Below, in pieces: positions 35,801 through 47,194 of a DNA stretch of 64,000 nucleotides. The notes beneath the pieces were generated by a model, which was not told where the DNA came from, did no database searches, and was given only the letters and a program-made list of their open reading frames with translations. A program made the position numbers and the translations under genes. The stretch is taken from NCBI RefSeq assembly GCF_008831285.2, contig NC_045149.1, forward strand, positions 19,421,035 through 19,485,034, read 5' to 3'. This DNA comes from Nymphaea colorata. Taxonomy: Eukaryota; Streptophyta; Magnoliopsida; Nymphaeales; Nymphaeaceae. The number at the start of each line of letters is the position of its first letter. Position 1 is the stretch's first letter.

Positions 35801-38600
35801 ATAGAGACTATAGAAGAACCTCTCTGGGTTATTCATGAGCAACCACTACACACATAGACATGCAAACATACATGAGAAAAGAAAAAGAAGACATACAATC
35901 ACAGAGAACAAGAAAACAAAATCTGGGAACAAACCAGTACAGATTGATGAACCTTCATGCGTACAAGCTATTTGTCCAACAGCTGCCCTTCTTTGAACAT
36001 ATGCCTCAGGGAATTCTTCCTGCAAGAATCTATCAAACTCCAAGCACACTTTTGAGCATTCTCCGGGGTGAGGACTTTGACAGACTTCACATATTAAGCT
36101 CCCATTCTGCAAATTCGTCACACATGATCGACAAAAGGCTGCATGACATCAAATACAATATTTTTCGCAAAAAATCAGTTCCTGCTTCCTCTTTGTACTC
36201 CTCTTTCAACTTTCATTTTGCAAATAACTAAAATATCAGAATCAATGGCATAGAGGCTCACCATGGCCACAATTAAGAACCACTGGTCGATAGAGCAGCT
36301 GCTTGCATGCAGGGCACAGTGCATCATTGACAGATAGGACCTGAGAAGCTCCATTGTTGGCATTACTGTCTGCTAATTACAATTTAAAAATTATGAATTA
36401 GACTAACATCAAAGTCAATAATTGAAATAACGAATTCAGAGTGAATGCACAATGCAATCTCTTCTAAGTTAACAACATAATGTACTTATTTTCCTTCCGA
36501 AACAAGGACAGATGAAATCATGAAAGTGAAGTAAAAATATTAAAAGACTCATATTTGTCTTCCTTGCTAAAAAGAATGCAGTCAAAAAGGAATATTATCT
36601 ACCCATAAAAAGAGAGAGAGAGATGGATGCCTACCACAGTCAGCAGCCTCACCAAACTGCGGCGAGAAGCAACCATGTTCCTTTTCCTCCTCTATAATGA
36701 AATAGAGAGACCAATATAAGGTAATTAACATTAGGTATTTATATCCAAGTGCTGACATTAGATATCTATACATCATGAAGTCCAAAACCATCAAATAAAA
36801 GATACACAAGTAATAATTTGGAAATTAAAAAAGAACTCACTGTACAATGACTAGGATAATGCCTGTTTTATAATTAATTTATTAGCAAACTTAGTACGAA
36901 TTAAGTTCCAGCAAAACTGAACAAACCCATGTAAATGAAAATAGTCGAGCTTACCTAAAACTTGCTCTCCTCTTCTTCTATAGGCCACAGGAAACTTTTT
37001 CCGAATCAAAAGGTGAAATGTCTGGCATATACTTGGAAAGTGATTGTAAGAGCTTCTACAGAATGCACATGATGAGTCACCATATGCACTCATAGATTTG
37101 TGAATGCACCAAAAACAACAGACATGGCCACATGCTGCATAAAAGAAGAAACACATTAAAATGGTTGAAAATGAAATGGCACTGAAAGTTTTACCAAGCA
37201 GAACAGCCATTACCAAGAGCAATCGGCTTGTAAAGAAGATCCCTGAAAAACATAAAACCATTTTTAGATGGAAAAGAAACAGAAGAAATTGCAATCGTTC
37301 ACTTTTAACTGCATTTTCACAAACAAAGATGCAGTATGTACAGAAAAAAAAGAACCCTGTCAAGAAGACCGGAATTCTGTGGCACATTTTTGACACTCCA
37401 ATAAAAACTTATCCGCATCAAAGAGAACCAACAAGTTAGGTCCTTTGAAGTCCTTAAACATGGGCGCCTTCTATTTTGCTTTCAAAAAAGAAAAAAAAAG
37501 GAAGATGACCTTACTACTGAGAAATCCAGGAAATCATTTAATTGGGTATTTGCGTAAGCGCGCCCATCGGCGTGCACATCAAACTCAAGTCTGCATTCGT
37601 CCTTGGAAATTGTTCCACCAGACAACCTGGCACAGTTTTCATCTCATTCATGTCACCAATTCAGGTCCTGAAATCGGATAACCGTGTGTTTTCGCAAACA
37701 TTGCACGGATACATATGTTGTGCGTCTCCAAATGTGCACAGGGAAACAGTTCCGCCGTCCAACTTAGCAAATTTTCGCCTCAATCCACTCCGTCCCTATG
37801 CAATTCCCAAGTGCTATTCAAGCACTAAACAGCTCGAACTTCTTAGTTCACACAACTGTGCAATGTTACTTTTTTATTATTAAAGAGTGTGTCTTAGAAT
37901 CCGCCAAAAACTGCCACCCGTTTTTCTTAATCACTCCCATCATACATCTCAACAAAAGAACCCTTCTTTAGCTGAGTTACAACTCATCAGGAAAACCAAT
38001 TACCATGGAACATTGATGACGAATGGAAAAGGTTACTACTGAAAGCCAGAGATAAAAGAAAGAGACTCCAATAAACAATCATCCCATCAATTGATTTCGT
38101 TTCTTATCCAATACTTGGAAGGATTGTCATCCAAACGCACGAAAACCGTCCAGGAAAAAGAAAAACGCTAAACTTTGAACAGCGAGTACCAATTCATAAT
38201 CCAACTCGCTTCAAAATAGAGAAAAGAATAAATAACCAACCCATTATCATAAACAAGTAAAACCTTCGTCAGAAAGCAGAACGAAAAAGCAACGTACCAA
38301 AGATAAAAAAAAATGGGAGAAAGAAAACTAGAGAAACCAAGAGCGTCTGAGAACGAGAAAAAAAAAAAACATTCGAAATTCAGAAATGCAACAACCAGGG
38401 CCTCATAAATTGTCGGAAAACAAGAGTGTTTCGAGGATTCGTTGAACGACTTCGTTTTGCGTCTCTTACAGGCAAACGCAACATTGGAGGCCCTCCGGCA
38501 ATTCCTCTTCGTTCTCGGACTCCGCTGGCTCTAGGGCTACCGTTCGATCCTTCTCCGCAGCTCGATCGACGTCGTCCGCTTCCCATATCGTCTCCCCCAT
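32838..38600 (-). CDS. PRT1: E3 ubiquitin ligase PRT1-like (N-degron reader), RING-RING-ZZ
   Basis: Eight exons (minus): 38600-38470, 37242-37214, 37134-36955, 36691-36635, 36369-36262, 36138-35935, 34690-34587, 33068-32838. They encode 347 residues; Arabidopsis PRT1 has 410. RING 1 (about residues 38-90) spans exons 1-3: QCCVCLDLLYKPIALACGH, then CCFWCIHKSMSAYGDSSCAFC. RING 2 (about 160-205) has CPACKQLLYRPVVLNCGHAF, CRSC and CEVC. A ZZ finger (about 260-315) has HFGVGCDTCGAFPIIGKRYRC, CTEEIGFDMCDLC and ends with conserved GRFNQQH. PRT1 ubiquitinates proteins with aromatic N-terminal residues in the N-degron pathway. Exon 2 is a 29-nt microexon encoding most of the first RING loop. The chosen ATG is the first in frame after an upstream TGA. 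No broken ligand is evident. Confidence 0.94.
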
Positions 38601-38733
38601 GGATGCCGTCTCTCGCTTTTTCTTCGAAGATATCGGCTCGAAGCGATGCGTTGGCGTCTGATGGCGACCGCCGATTCATCTGGATTTATAAGCGATGGGG
38701 GATACCGTTAGCTTCAGTTCGAAGGGTCTCCAT

Positions 38734-38743
38734 GCCACGTGGC
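38734..38743. promoter_or_regulatory. Palindromic G-box upstream of PRT1
   Basis: GCCACGTGGC lies about 135 bp upstream of the PRT1 start codon, within the likely core promoter or leader. Confidence 0.6.
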
Positions 38744-38779
38744 CCCACCCAGACGGCCAGATCATAGTTGGGGGTTCAG

Positions 38780-39360
38780 GAATGAAGGCCAGAAACTCTT
38801 AAAACTTGATTATAAATTTTCTTTTTGGTACAATTTAATCTCATAATATGATATTCAAGCAAGATTTAATAGAAAACATAAGTTAATCATTTTCTTGAGT
38901 TTAAGTTTGTTCTTTAAACAACAAAGAACTCTAATGTCATCAAAATTTTGTTAATAGATTAATAAAACCAGCTTAACTTAAATCATACTTTATGTTAAAG
39001 CAGTGTTCATAAAGATAATGGTATGTTTATGTTTTGTTTGAATATTATTTTATATTAATTTAAATTGTTTACTTTTTATATGTAACTTAAGTAGCCTCAG
39101 ATATCCTTATTCTCGGAAGGTTCAAAGAAAAATGCACATTTTATGTTAAAAGCAGTGTTCATAAACATAATGGTATGTTTATATTTTGTTTAAAACATTA
39201 TTTTATAATAATTTAAATTGCTTATATATATATATATGTGTGTGTATATATATATATATATATTCCTCTTAAGTTAATATATATCACATTTGGCAGTCAA
39301 CTGAATTTAACTTTCTTGTATTACATATGTTTGCTATTTTAGGAAATTAATTTTCTAATA
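38780..39360. repeat. AT-rich intergenic sequence with internal duplication
   Basis: The phrase TTATGTTAAA(A)GCAGTGTTCATAAA(G/C)ATAATGGTATGTTTAT occurs at about 38990 and 39140, followed in both by TTTTGTTT and ATTATTTTA. This is a degenerate direct duplication of roughly 150 bp period. A mixed TA/TG microsatellite lies at about 39223-39263. There is no coding potential. Confidence 0.6.
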
Positions 39361-39384
39361 GAAGATAATGAGATTGGCTTTTTT

Positions 39385-39615
39385 GATGAACGAGAGGTTC
39401 ATCCTACTGTTTGAAATGACGCCCGAAAGCCCTCTCATTCCTCTAACTTTTGAAGTTATGAGCTGCGTCTGTGTCAGTGATAGCAACGATACACCATTCA
39501 ATTTGGATGTCGTGCCCTACCATCGTAACACACAAGAACATAACGCCCACGTGAATCGAACTAAAAACCTGCTTTTATACAGGTCCGTAGCCCGACCAAC
39601 TACACTGTGCCCTTG
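39385..39615 (-). mobile_element. tRNA-derived SINE with 14-bp target duplication
   Basis: On the minus strand the body starts AAGGGCACAGTGTAGTTGG; it has an A-box-like GTAGTTGGTCGGGC and a B-box-like TTAGTTCGATTCACG about 40 bp later, as in plant SINEs. It is flanked by an imperfect direct repeat (minus-strand AAAAAGCCAATTTC/AAAAAGCCAATCTC, at 39616-39629 and about 39370-39384), as expected for L1-type target-primed integration. A plus-strand frame across it is fortuitous. Confidence 0.7.
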
Positions 39616-40149
39616 GAAATTGGCTTTTTAAGCAGTCAATTTGCACGTGAAATGACCAAAAACTTCATAAATTTATTAAACCGTACAAGCTTATAAATGG
39701 CAAATGGCAAACCTAGAAGCCTTTCCATAAAATATTGAAGCATAATGGAGGTAGTAACTTTAGGAAAATATAAAACTAATAAAAGTTTGCATTCTGCTGA
39801 TAAAAGATCGATCAGCAAATTTTGAAATGACTGGCCTATGAGGTAAGCCTTTGACGTCATTTCTACATTTGCCCTCCAATTTGAAGACGCCTGAGGACAA
39901 ACTTAAATGAAATAAAAATATGAATTCTTAATAAATATCATACCATGCCTTCCTTTCTCATTAAAATAAGAGCTTAATCTTCCTTATCATAATATTACTT
40001 ATTAAATGCAACTGCGAGAATATCCTCATTCCAATAACTCCGATTGAACCATTTCTCTTTTTTGCGCATGTCATCTTGGGCCATGATAACCTTTCCTTTT
40101 TATGAATTTTATTATCTAGAAACCCCTCTCCCATTGACAACCATTGATA

Positions 40150-40350
40150 AGCAATACACCTCTTTAGCCAAGGAGGATCAAGCATGAGCGCTGGCCCCAT
40201 CTCAAAAAAAAAAAAAAAAGAAGAAAAGAAATATATGTAAATTTAATAAAATTTTACTTGTTTTATATAAAATTTTTTGAAAAATAATATTTCCGTAAAT
40301 TTAGAAACTTTCATTCGACCCACTTCATAAAAAAATTTCTGACTGTGCCC
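40150..40350. mobile_element. Probable degenerate hAT-type MITE
   Basis: Its interior (AATTTTTTGAAAAATAATATTTC, then AAACTTTCATTC) parallels the element at 44233-44425, and its right edge ends GTGCCCCTG like a CCCCTG terminus. No target duplication was found, so the borders are approximate. Confidence 0.4.
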
Positions 40351-40814
40351 CTGTTTTTCTCTCCTTTCTCCTTAACCTCCGCTTAAGCACTCGCCCTTAG
40401 TTGAGAGAGAGGGGGATAAGTTTCTCTCCCTCCTACCATCCAATGGCCGATCGGCTGTTGCAGCCCGATGGCTTGGGCTCCGCCATCAGGCAGCGGAGGG
40501 CGGAGACTCCTCTCTCCCCTCTCCTCCTTCCCTCTTCCTCCTCCCCTCCTCCATCACACCACTACTGGAAAAAAAATAGTAAATTTAAAAGTAAAAGTAA
40601 AAAATATATTTAAAACAAAGATCCAATGAGTCCCCTTTGAGAAAGATAGGTGGCCCTTATTTAATGTCAATAGAGGTCTATATATATATATATATATATG
40701 CACCCCAAATCCTTAGATGCTAGACTTATCCAGATTAGTGATCTTAGCTTTTGATTTAGTTTATGTAGTTACTTGAAAGAAAGAGAAAGGATATTGTAAC
40801 CATTTAACATTAAT

Positions 40815-40818
<4 letters not shown>

Positions 40819-40872
<54 letters not shown>
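40819..40872. repeat. (AT)27 microsatellite
   Basis: Fifty-four bases of uninterrupted AT dinucleotide. Confidence 0.95.
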
Positions 40873-40875
<3 letters not shown>

Positions 40876-41134
40876 GGTGTCAAATGTAAGCAAAATGGAA
40901 TGGTCAAGATCATTTTGAATAAATAATAAGTCCAGCACTTAAAAGCCTGGCCCCTGTCAACCAGAAGGAACAAGTGACTGGATTTTACGAGTTGGGTGAC
41001 CAACTAACAAGTCTCTTTGTTCTCTTTAGTTCTCCAACCTTGGATCTTGCATTATAATACCTAGAGCCACTTCTCAAAAACAAACGTATATTCAATTTGT
41101 CTGTCCCATCTTGAATCCATTTAATAGGAATAAC

Positions 41135-41335
41135 CAGGGGCGGAGCGATAATTTTTTTGAGTGGCGGGCCAAATGGCCCAACGAACTTATCCGGGTAAGG
41201 TCAAAACTAAACCCGAATCCAAAAAATACATTAAGCAACTAAAAATTTTCAATTTTTTTAATGTATATATTTTTTTTTTTTCAATTAGCTGGGGTGGAGC
41301 CACGGCCTAGGCGGGCCCCCCTCCCTCCGCCCCTG
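41135..41335. mobile_element. hAT-type MITE with perfect 11-bp TIR
   Basis: The 201-bp element has perfect terminal inverted repeats CAGGGGCGGAG/CTCCGCCCCTG and an 8-bp target duplication GGAATAAC (41127-41134 and 41336-41343). The AT-rich interior is about 80% similar by eye to 60714-60907. Ends and duplication length fit the hAT superfamily; it is non-autonomous. Confidence 0.88.
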
Positions 41336-41859
41336 GGAATAACCATTAATGGTAATAGGATTGGGATTGAGCATGTTGTTTCATAATTGAATCTGGATCC
41401 AACTTAAATCCAATACCTGGCTGGAACCTCAACCTGACTAATGTAAATGTCGGATCAGCTTAACTTTGAAGATAGGATCCAAATCCGACTCCCATTACAT
41501 AAAACCCGATTAGGTCGAGTCCTGTAAAATTAGATATTTGATGTAAAACAAATCTATTTATGATGGTTCCTTACAACTAGAGGTGACTAAAACCAACCAT
41601 CCAACTGATGATGTGTTACAAAAGAAACTACCTTAATTTAATTTTCAAATGATTCATATCATCAAATGCATAAAATTTCTATTTTAAATCTTTGTGCAAG
41701 TCTCATCCGTATACAAATTCAGTCCTTCTTCATGTGTTGCTCACCAATTTCCTAATTCACAACTTGAACAAGAGAGTCCTTTCTCCAAATCTATGGACAA
41801 TTTTAAGAACAATAAAATTTTGCTTCATATATAACATTTAGTGGCGTTCATAATGTATT

Positions 41860-41968
<109 letters not shown>

Positions 41969-42643
41969 CTTTTAGTGGCATTCATAATGCGCTAGTGAAG
42001 CTTTCAGCGGGGATATATGACATGAACACCATAAATGGGTTACTTTTTATATGCATTGAAGTAGTGCACTGAAAGGTTTTTAACTTTTTAGTGACACTTT
42101 GGATGTGCCCTAATTCAAAAAGTTAAAACAGAGATCAATAATGACAAACATATACGTCAGATCACCACAGCGGCGGCGGAACCACGTTGTGACTGCTGTA
42201 GGCAATTGCCCACACAAGCTACATAAAAACTTCATTAGCAGTAAGCAAGGCTTCAGCGGCGCAGAGCACAGCCAGTGCTACTGAGCATCATATTTCTTGT
42301 TCTAATAATTCAATCTTTGCAAGTAGATTCTAAAAAATTTGATTCAATTTGATTGTTATGACTTGAGCAAACAATGTTGTTGGCCATGCTCAACCTTATT
42401 CAAAACATGCATGTTGCTTGCCGTAGTTTAAAGGTTTCGCCATTGTTGGTGGGAGTGGTTGAGATCAGGCAGAAAATATTTGTGCTTGTCCTTCATGACG
42501 TCCTGCGAGAGCTGCTGATCGATTCACTAACCAGCCTTAAGCTGCAACCAGGATCCGTCCAACATTGGCATTCAACTTAATTATTGAACAAATTTTCTCT
42601 GCTTCTGTAAAACCACACTAATCAGTTACATACACGCGACACA

Positions 42644-42732
42644 ACACACACGCATGCATGCACGCACACACGCACGCACACACATATATATATATATGTA
42701 TGTGTGTGTGTACGTGCATGCGTGCATGTGCA
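42644..42732. repeat. 89-bp uninterrupted alternating purine-pyrimidine tract
   Basis: Every step from A42644 to A42732 alternates purine and pyrimidine: CA/CG-rich left arm, central (TA)n, TG/CG-rich right arm. The two arms are imperfect inverted repeats about 42690. Such sequence can form Z-DNA or a cruciform under negative supercoiling. Confidence 0.9.
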
Positions 42733-43056
42733 AGAGATCCGATAAATCTATGTTTTTATAATGATTTATGATATAGTGACAGTTTATGATACTTTCAGTA
42801 AGTTAATGAAGCATTTAGCCACGGCTTTTAAATATTTAGCTATACGACAACATTTGGCAGCCGGCAAAGCACCATAGCTTTTAAGTATTTAACTACAAGA
42901 ATTCAAATATGTCATGTGCCAGATGGTTAAAAATTAAAGAGCTGTCCATAACAATTACCATCAATTGTTGTTAAAAGCACCATAAATTGTGCTAATGCCT
43001 TTATAACAATTGATTTTTAGTGATAACTTTTTAATTTTTAATTATCTAGCAACATC

Positions 43057-43464
43057 TAGGGTTGCAAAACAAGTTGATTCGGCTCGAGCTCAATTCAAAC
43101 TCGCTTGCTAAGACTTGACTTGTTTATAAACGAGTGAAGCTCGAGTTCAAATGTATGCTCGAAATACGTCAAGTTTGTGGTGTAAAAACTCAAGTAGGCT
43201 CGACTAAACAATGAATGTTTGAATTATATTGAGAAAATAATTAAATAAGTACCAGCTAAATGAGTTTATAATTTATTGAGTAAAACAACTTAAAAGAAAT
43301 GAGACATGCATAACATAAACTAGTTAAACAAGTCAAGTTAGAGCTTGACGTTGTATCATTGTTTTGAGTTTGAGCTTCTTCTGTCGAGTTGGACTCGAGT
43401 TTTCTAAATTGAGTCGAGTCGAGCTGGCCCAATTCGAGCTTGACTCGGCTCATGTGCAGCGCTA
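43057..43464. mobile_element. hAT-like element of the CTCGAG-rich family
   Basis: The ends TAGGGTTGC and GCAGCGCTA are near inverted repeats, and the flanks GCAACATC/ACAACATC form a 7-of-8 target duplication. Inside are repeated CTCGAG and GAGTCGAG motifs, as at 150-605. It has no coding potential. Confidence 0.6.
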
Positions 43465-43692
43465 ACAACATCTGGAGTGCTATAGATTTGAACACACACA
43501 CACACACACACAGAGAGTACCTTGAAACCCAGCTTCTTTGTCAAAATTAAGTTGGAAACACTAGTGATCAGGTGACTTGTATGGATGAAAAAAAAAGCGG
43601 TGAGTTAGCAAAGCTGCATTCCTATTCTCTATATAACCACGTGATAGATGCAATTTAATTGCACTATTTTTTTTGTTGATGAAATAATGCTA

Positions 43693-43746
43693 CTAAATTG
43701 AGTCGAGTCGAGCTGGCCCAATTCGAGCTTGACTCGGCTCATGTGC
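43693..43746. repeat. 54-bp exact copy of 43404-43457
   Basis: The segment starting CTAAATTGAGTCGAGTCGAG and ending CGGCTCATGTGC is identical to 43404-43457, the right end of the neighbouring element, 289 bp away. Confidence 0.93.
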
Positions 43747-44232
43747 TGTCAGATATTTAAGATTCTAATTTGCACAGTTTTGATCTGCAGATCGATTTTA
43801 TTTTTTACGAACAACTAAGATTTTACTGAATTTGAAGATTCAAATGGTGTAAGTTCTTTTGAAGATAACTTTATGACCTAGATATGAAATTTCGTTGAGG
43901 CATCTATATAAATCCATGATCTGAAGCTCACATACTATTGAAAGTAACTTTATGAGCTATATATTAAATTTCACTTCGGCATCTGTATAAATTCATGAAG
44001 CACATATACTACGTCTCAAGGGGTGTAGCATAGTTGGTCGAAACAGAATATGCATCCTGTAGTTTCAAAATTTTAACAAAGGCTAAATAAATTTGCATAG
44101 GATAAACTAAAATTTTTAAAATTTATATATAAGCTTTTGATAAAAATCTAAGTGGGCCAAGGCCCTGCTGCAACCGCCCCCCCTCCCCACTCCGTTGTCT
44201 AAGACCATAGAGTAGTGAAGCTACATTATAAC

Positions 44233-44425
44233 TAGGGGCGGAGCCAAGGCAAGGTCTGCATGGGCCCTGGCCCCACCTCAATTTTTTTTTTCAAAAAAAT
44301 TTACATGTAAATTTTAGAATTTTTTTATCCTATATAAAAATTTTAAAAAATAATATTTCAGCCCAAGTCAAAATTTAAAAACTTTAATTCAGCCCCTCTC
44401 ATAAAAATTTTTTGTCTCAGCCTCT
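44233..44425. mobile_element. hAT-type MITE with TAGGGGCGGAGCC end
   Basis: The 193-bp element begins TAGGGGCGGAGCCAAGG and ends CTCAGCCTCT, flanked by the direct repeat CATTATAAC (44224-44232 and 44426-44434; eight or nine bases depending on where the end is drawn). The AT-rich interior is related to 40150-40350. Confidence 0.75.
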
Positions 44426-45019
44426 CATTATAACCCTGATGTGCACACATCAGTTAAATATGTAAGTGCAGCCTTTGATACCATTCTTATTTTTTTTGTA
44501 CAGTCACCATGCTCTTCTTTTTTTTGATAATAACATTTAGGGAGTAATCCTCCCAGCAGATTTGATTTGAAAGTGAGGGGATCACAAATATGTAAATTTG
44601 GGGAAATTCAGATCTGCCGGCTACCGTATGTGGCCTGAATGTACTAGAGATTAGAAACTACACATTAGAGGCTACAAGCGCGTCGAGTTAAGCTCAAACT
44701 GGCTTGGTTTGGAATAGAAACTGAATGAACCCCAACCTACATTTACTTGCAAAAACAACATCTCAATAAATTGTTCTTCTCAACTGTAAGATATAAATAT
44801 GCTTAAGGGATTCTGGGTTCATAGAATTGTGGGTCGACCTAAGTTGAATACCTAATTTTCGAACTTTGCTCGCCAACCTCGTTAAGTTTTACTTGTTATT
44901 GTAAGAATATATATATATATATATTTTGAGTGAGTAGGGTGAGTATTTTATCCAACCATGCAAAAGAAAACTAAAACTCTCACTTAATCCCATATATTTT
45001 TAGGGTATATCATATGCTT

Positions 45020-45170
45020 TTGGTGCCTTGGAGTGCCGCCTCATTCATGTTTCAGCTTACACATGAATAACCTTCTTATTACAACGTAGAAAGCTGATGA
45101 CATGAGAATTCGAAATTGAAACTAACCACCTTAACCATTGGTCCAACTTCATCGGGGTCGAACAACCTTC
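45020..45170 (-). mobile_element. Candidate tRNA-derived SINE
   Basis: On the minus strand an A-box-like CCAATGGTTAAGGTGG is followed about 25 bp later by a B-box-like TTTCGAATTCTC. The downstream body (AAGCTGAAACATGAATGAGGCGGCACTCC) resembles 60375-60505. Borders and target duplications are unresolved. Confidence 0.45.
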
Positions 45171-45545
45171 TCCTTAATTGGTAGCAGCTGCTAGTAAGTG
45201 CTTCAGAGAGGAGATTGTGAAATGAGTCAAGTTAAATTAAGTTGCAACCCTCTTTACCCATAGGGCTCATTCTTTACCTGAGAGAACTCCCGGGAGCTCT
45301 ACAAAGACTCCTTCATGAGAAGGAAAACGAGAAGTATGCATTGTCTAGCTTTTGCTTATAGTACATAACAATATATTCCTTTCTTTTTTATTTTTTCATA
45401 ACCTATATTTTTCAATGAAAATGAGAAGCTATAAAGGCTTGAAATGGACATTTATTAATAAGAAGAAAAAAAGTAACATGCTTTTTCTGGCTTGCCGTCC
45501 GTCACTAAATTACATTTAGGGATGTTTGTTTAATTTGAACATGCG

Positions 45546-45995
45546 ATCCAGGTAATCGGAAGCTATTGAGGATCTCAGATTCAATGATCTAATTAATTAA
45601 GGTTCGACACTCCCTTTCAATCAAAATCTGGTCTCAAATACGAAGTTTTAGTTGCCTCTAAGAGCATAACATAGCTGGTTGAATTATGGGTGTGATCCGA
45701 GGTAATCGGAAGCTATTGAAGATCTCAAATTCAATGATCTAATTAATTAAGGTCCGACACTACCTTCCAATCAAAATCTGGTCTCAAATACGAAGTTTTA
45801 GTTGCCTCTAAGTGCATAACATAGCTGGTCGAATTATGGGTATGACCGAGGTAATCAGAAGCTATTGAGGGTCTCAGATTCAACGATCTAATTAATTAAG
45901 GCCCGACACTCCCTTCCAATCAAAATCTGGTCTCAAATACGAAGTTTTAGTTGCCTCTAAGAACATAACATAACTGGTCGAATTATAGGCATGTG
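45546..45995. repeat. 150-bp unit in three tandem copies
   Basis: The phrase GGTAATC(G/A)GAAGCTATTGA recurs at 45551, 45701 and 45850, and each copy continues through TCTAATTAATTAAGG, CGACACT.CCTT, CAAAATCTGGTCTCAAATAC and CATAACATAGCTGGT. Copies are about 95% alike. The unit carries SINE-like pieces (TAGCTGGT..GAATTATGGG, GGTTCGACACTCCC), so a SINE fragment may have been amplified in tandem. Confidence 0.9.
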
Positions 45996-46093
45996 AAAAG
46001 GCATGTCTCTAATTCGATTTTCATAGACACTCTGCCTTCATATTTTAAATGGTGGGATGTAGTACTTAAGTTGAAACCTGCACCACTTTCATC

Positions 46094-46270
46094 CAATAGC
46101 GAAACTACATTGAAGTTGATGTGGGCAATTGCCCACACTAGCCCAAAAAATTTACTTTGTTTACATGTAGAAACATCATTGATTTTATTTGTTTACATAT
46201 GAGTGTCTTTTTAAGTTTAAAATTTAAACTTAGAGTGACTCTCAACCAGAAATTTCTGGCTCCGCCACTG
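46094..46270. mobile_element. hAT-type MITE with CTCCGCCACTG end
   Basis: The 177-bp element ends GGCTCCGCCACTG and begins CAATAGCGAAACTA, an imperfect inverted repeat of it. It is flanked by CTTTCATC (46086-46093) and CTTTGATC (46271-46278), a 7-of-8 target duplication. The phrase GGCAATTGCCCACAC is shared with about 42202. Confidence 0.65.
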
Positions 46271-46564
46271 CTTTGATCGCTAATGTTGACGCTGACCCAA
46301 AAATACTAAGTTTTAGCCACATACTAACGATCTCAAATTTGCAATTTTATATATAAATAAAAGTTTGCTTCAAGCTCATATGTGAGTATTTGAAATAGAA
46401 ACCTTGCAAAACTGATGACCATTAGGTTTGGGTTTATGAACAATGGCTAGTCTTAGTTGTGGACCTCATTTTCAACCAGAGTGCACTGAGGCCTGGGCAT
46501 AAATTAACCCTGCAGTAGCTGGTTTGACTGTTTGGTATAACATGTGGTGAGCGGTTGGATGGGT

Positions 46565-46566
<2 letters not shown>

Positions 46567-46622
<56 letters not shown>

Positions 46623-46711
46623 GGCCGATGAATTTCAGTATTTATATGTACATAGTTTATAAATTTAAAAATAATTTACATATTTTAAATTATTTTTTAA
46701 AAACAAAAAAA

Positions 46712-46759
<48 letters not shown>

Positions 46760-46860
46760 CGATGAATTTCAGTATTTATATATATACAGTTTATAAATTA
46801 AAAAATAATTTACATATTTTAAATTAATTTTTAAAAACAAAAAAATATGAACATATATTC
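46567..46860. repeat. AT microsatellite plus flank in tandem duplicate
   Basis: Two copies of an (AT)n run followed by ATGGCCGATGAATTTCAGTA and an AT-rich tail ending AAAAACAAAAAAAT occur with a period of about 134 bp (the phrase starts at 46621 and 46755). Confidence 0.9.
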
Positions 46861-47194
46861 ATACAATAAGTATCGGCCGATACACGATGTGCTAAAGAGC
46901 CGAAGTTCAAGATCCGGACCAAAAGCGGTTCAAAGTGGGAGGGCTGGCATTCTAGGGAAATAAAGGGAGATGCTAGCCCCAATTTTGTAATTTTTGGAGT
47001 TCTTTAAATGATTCAGCAACAAGGGGGTCGCCGGTAAGGGCGGCGGTTGGTCGTCGCCTACTTCTCCCGCGGAGTCAGGGGAGTCTTTCTCTCCCCTCCG
47101 TTTCCTCTCTCATTCCTTCCCTCTTTCTCCACCCCTTCTCCAGTGTTGCCCTTCGAGAAGCCCTAGCAAGAAAGAGAGGTAGACGAAAAGGAAG

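Noticed and set aside
39552-39604. A real tRNA gene
   Set aside because: A and B box similarity is present but the cloverleaf stems are not, and it sits in a repeat with target duplications; SINE is the better reading.
39368-39631. 87-codon plus-strand frame
   Set aside because: It lies across the SINE and its target duplications and has no domain; chance frame.
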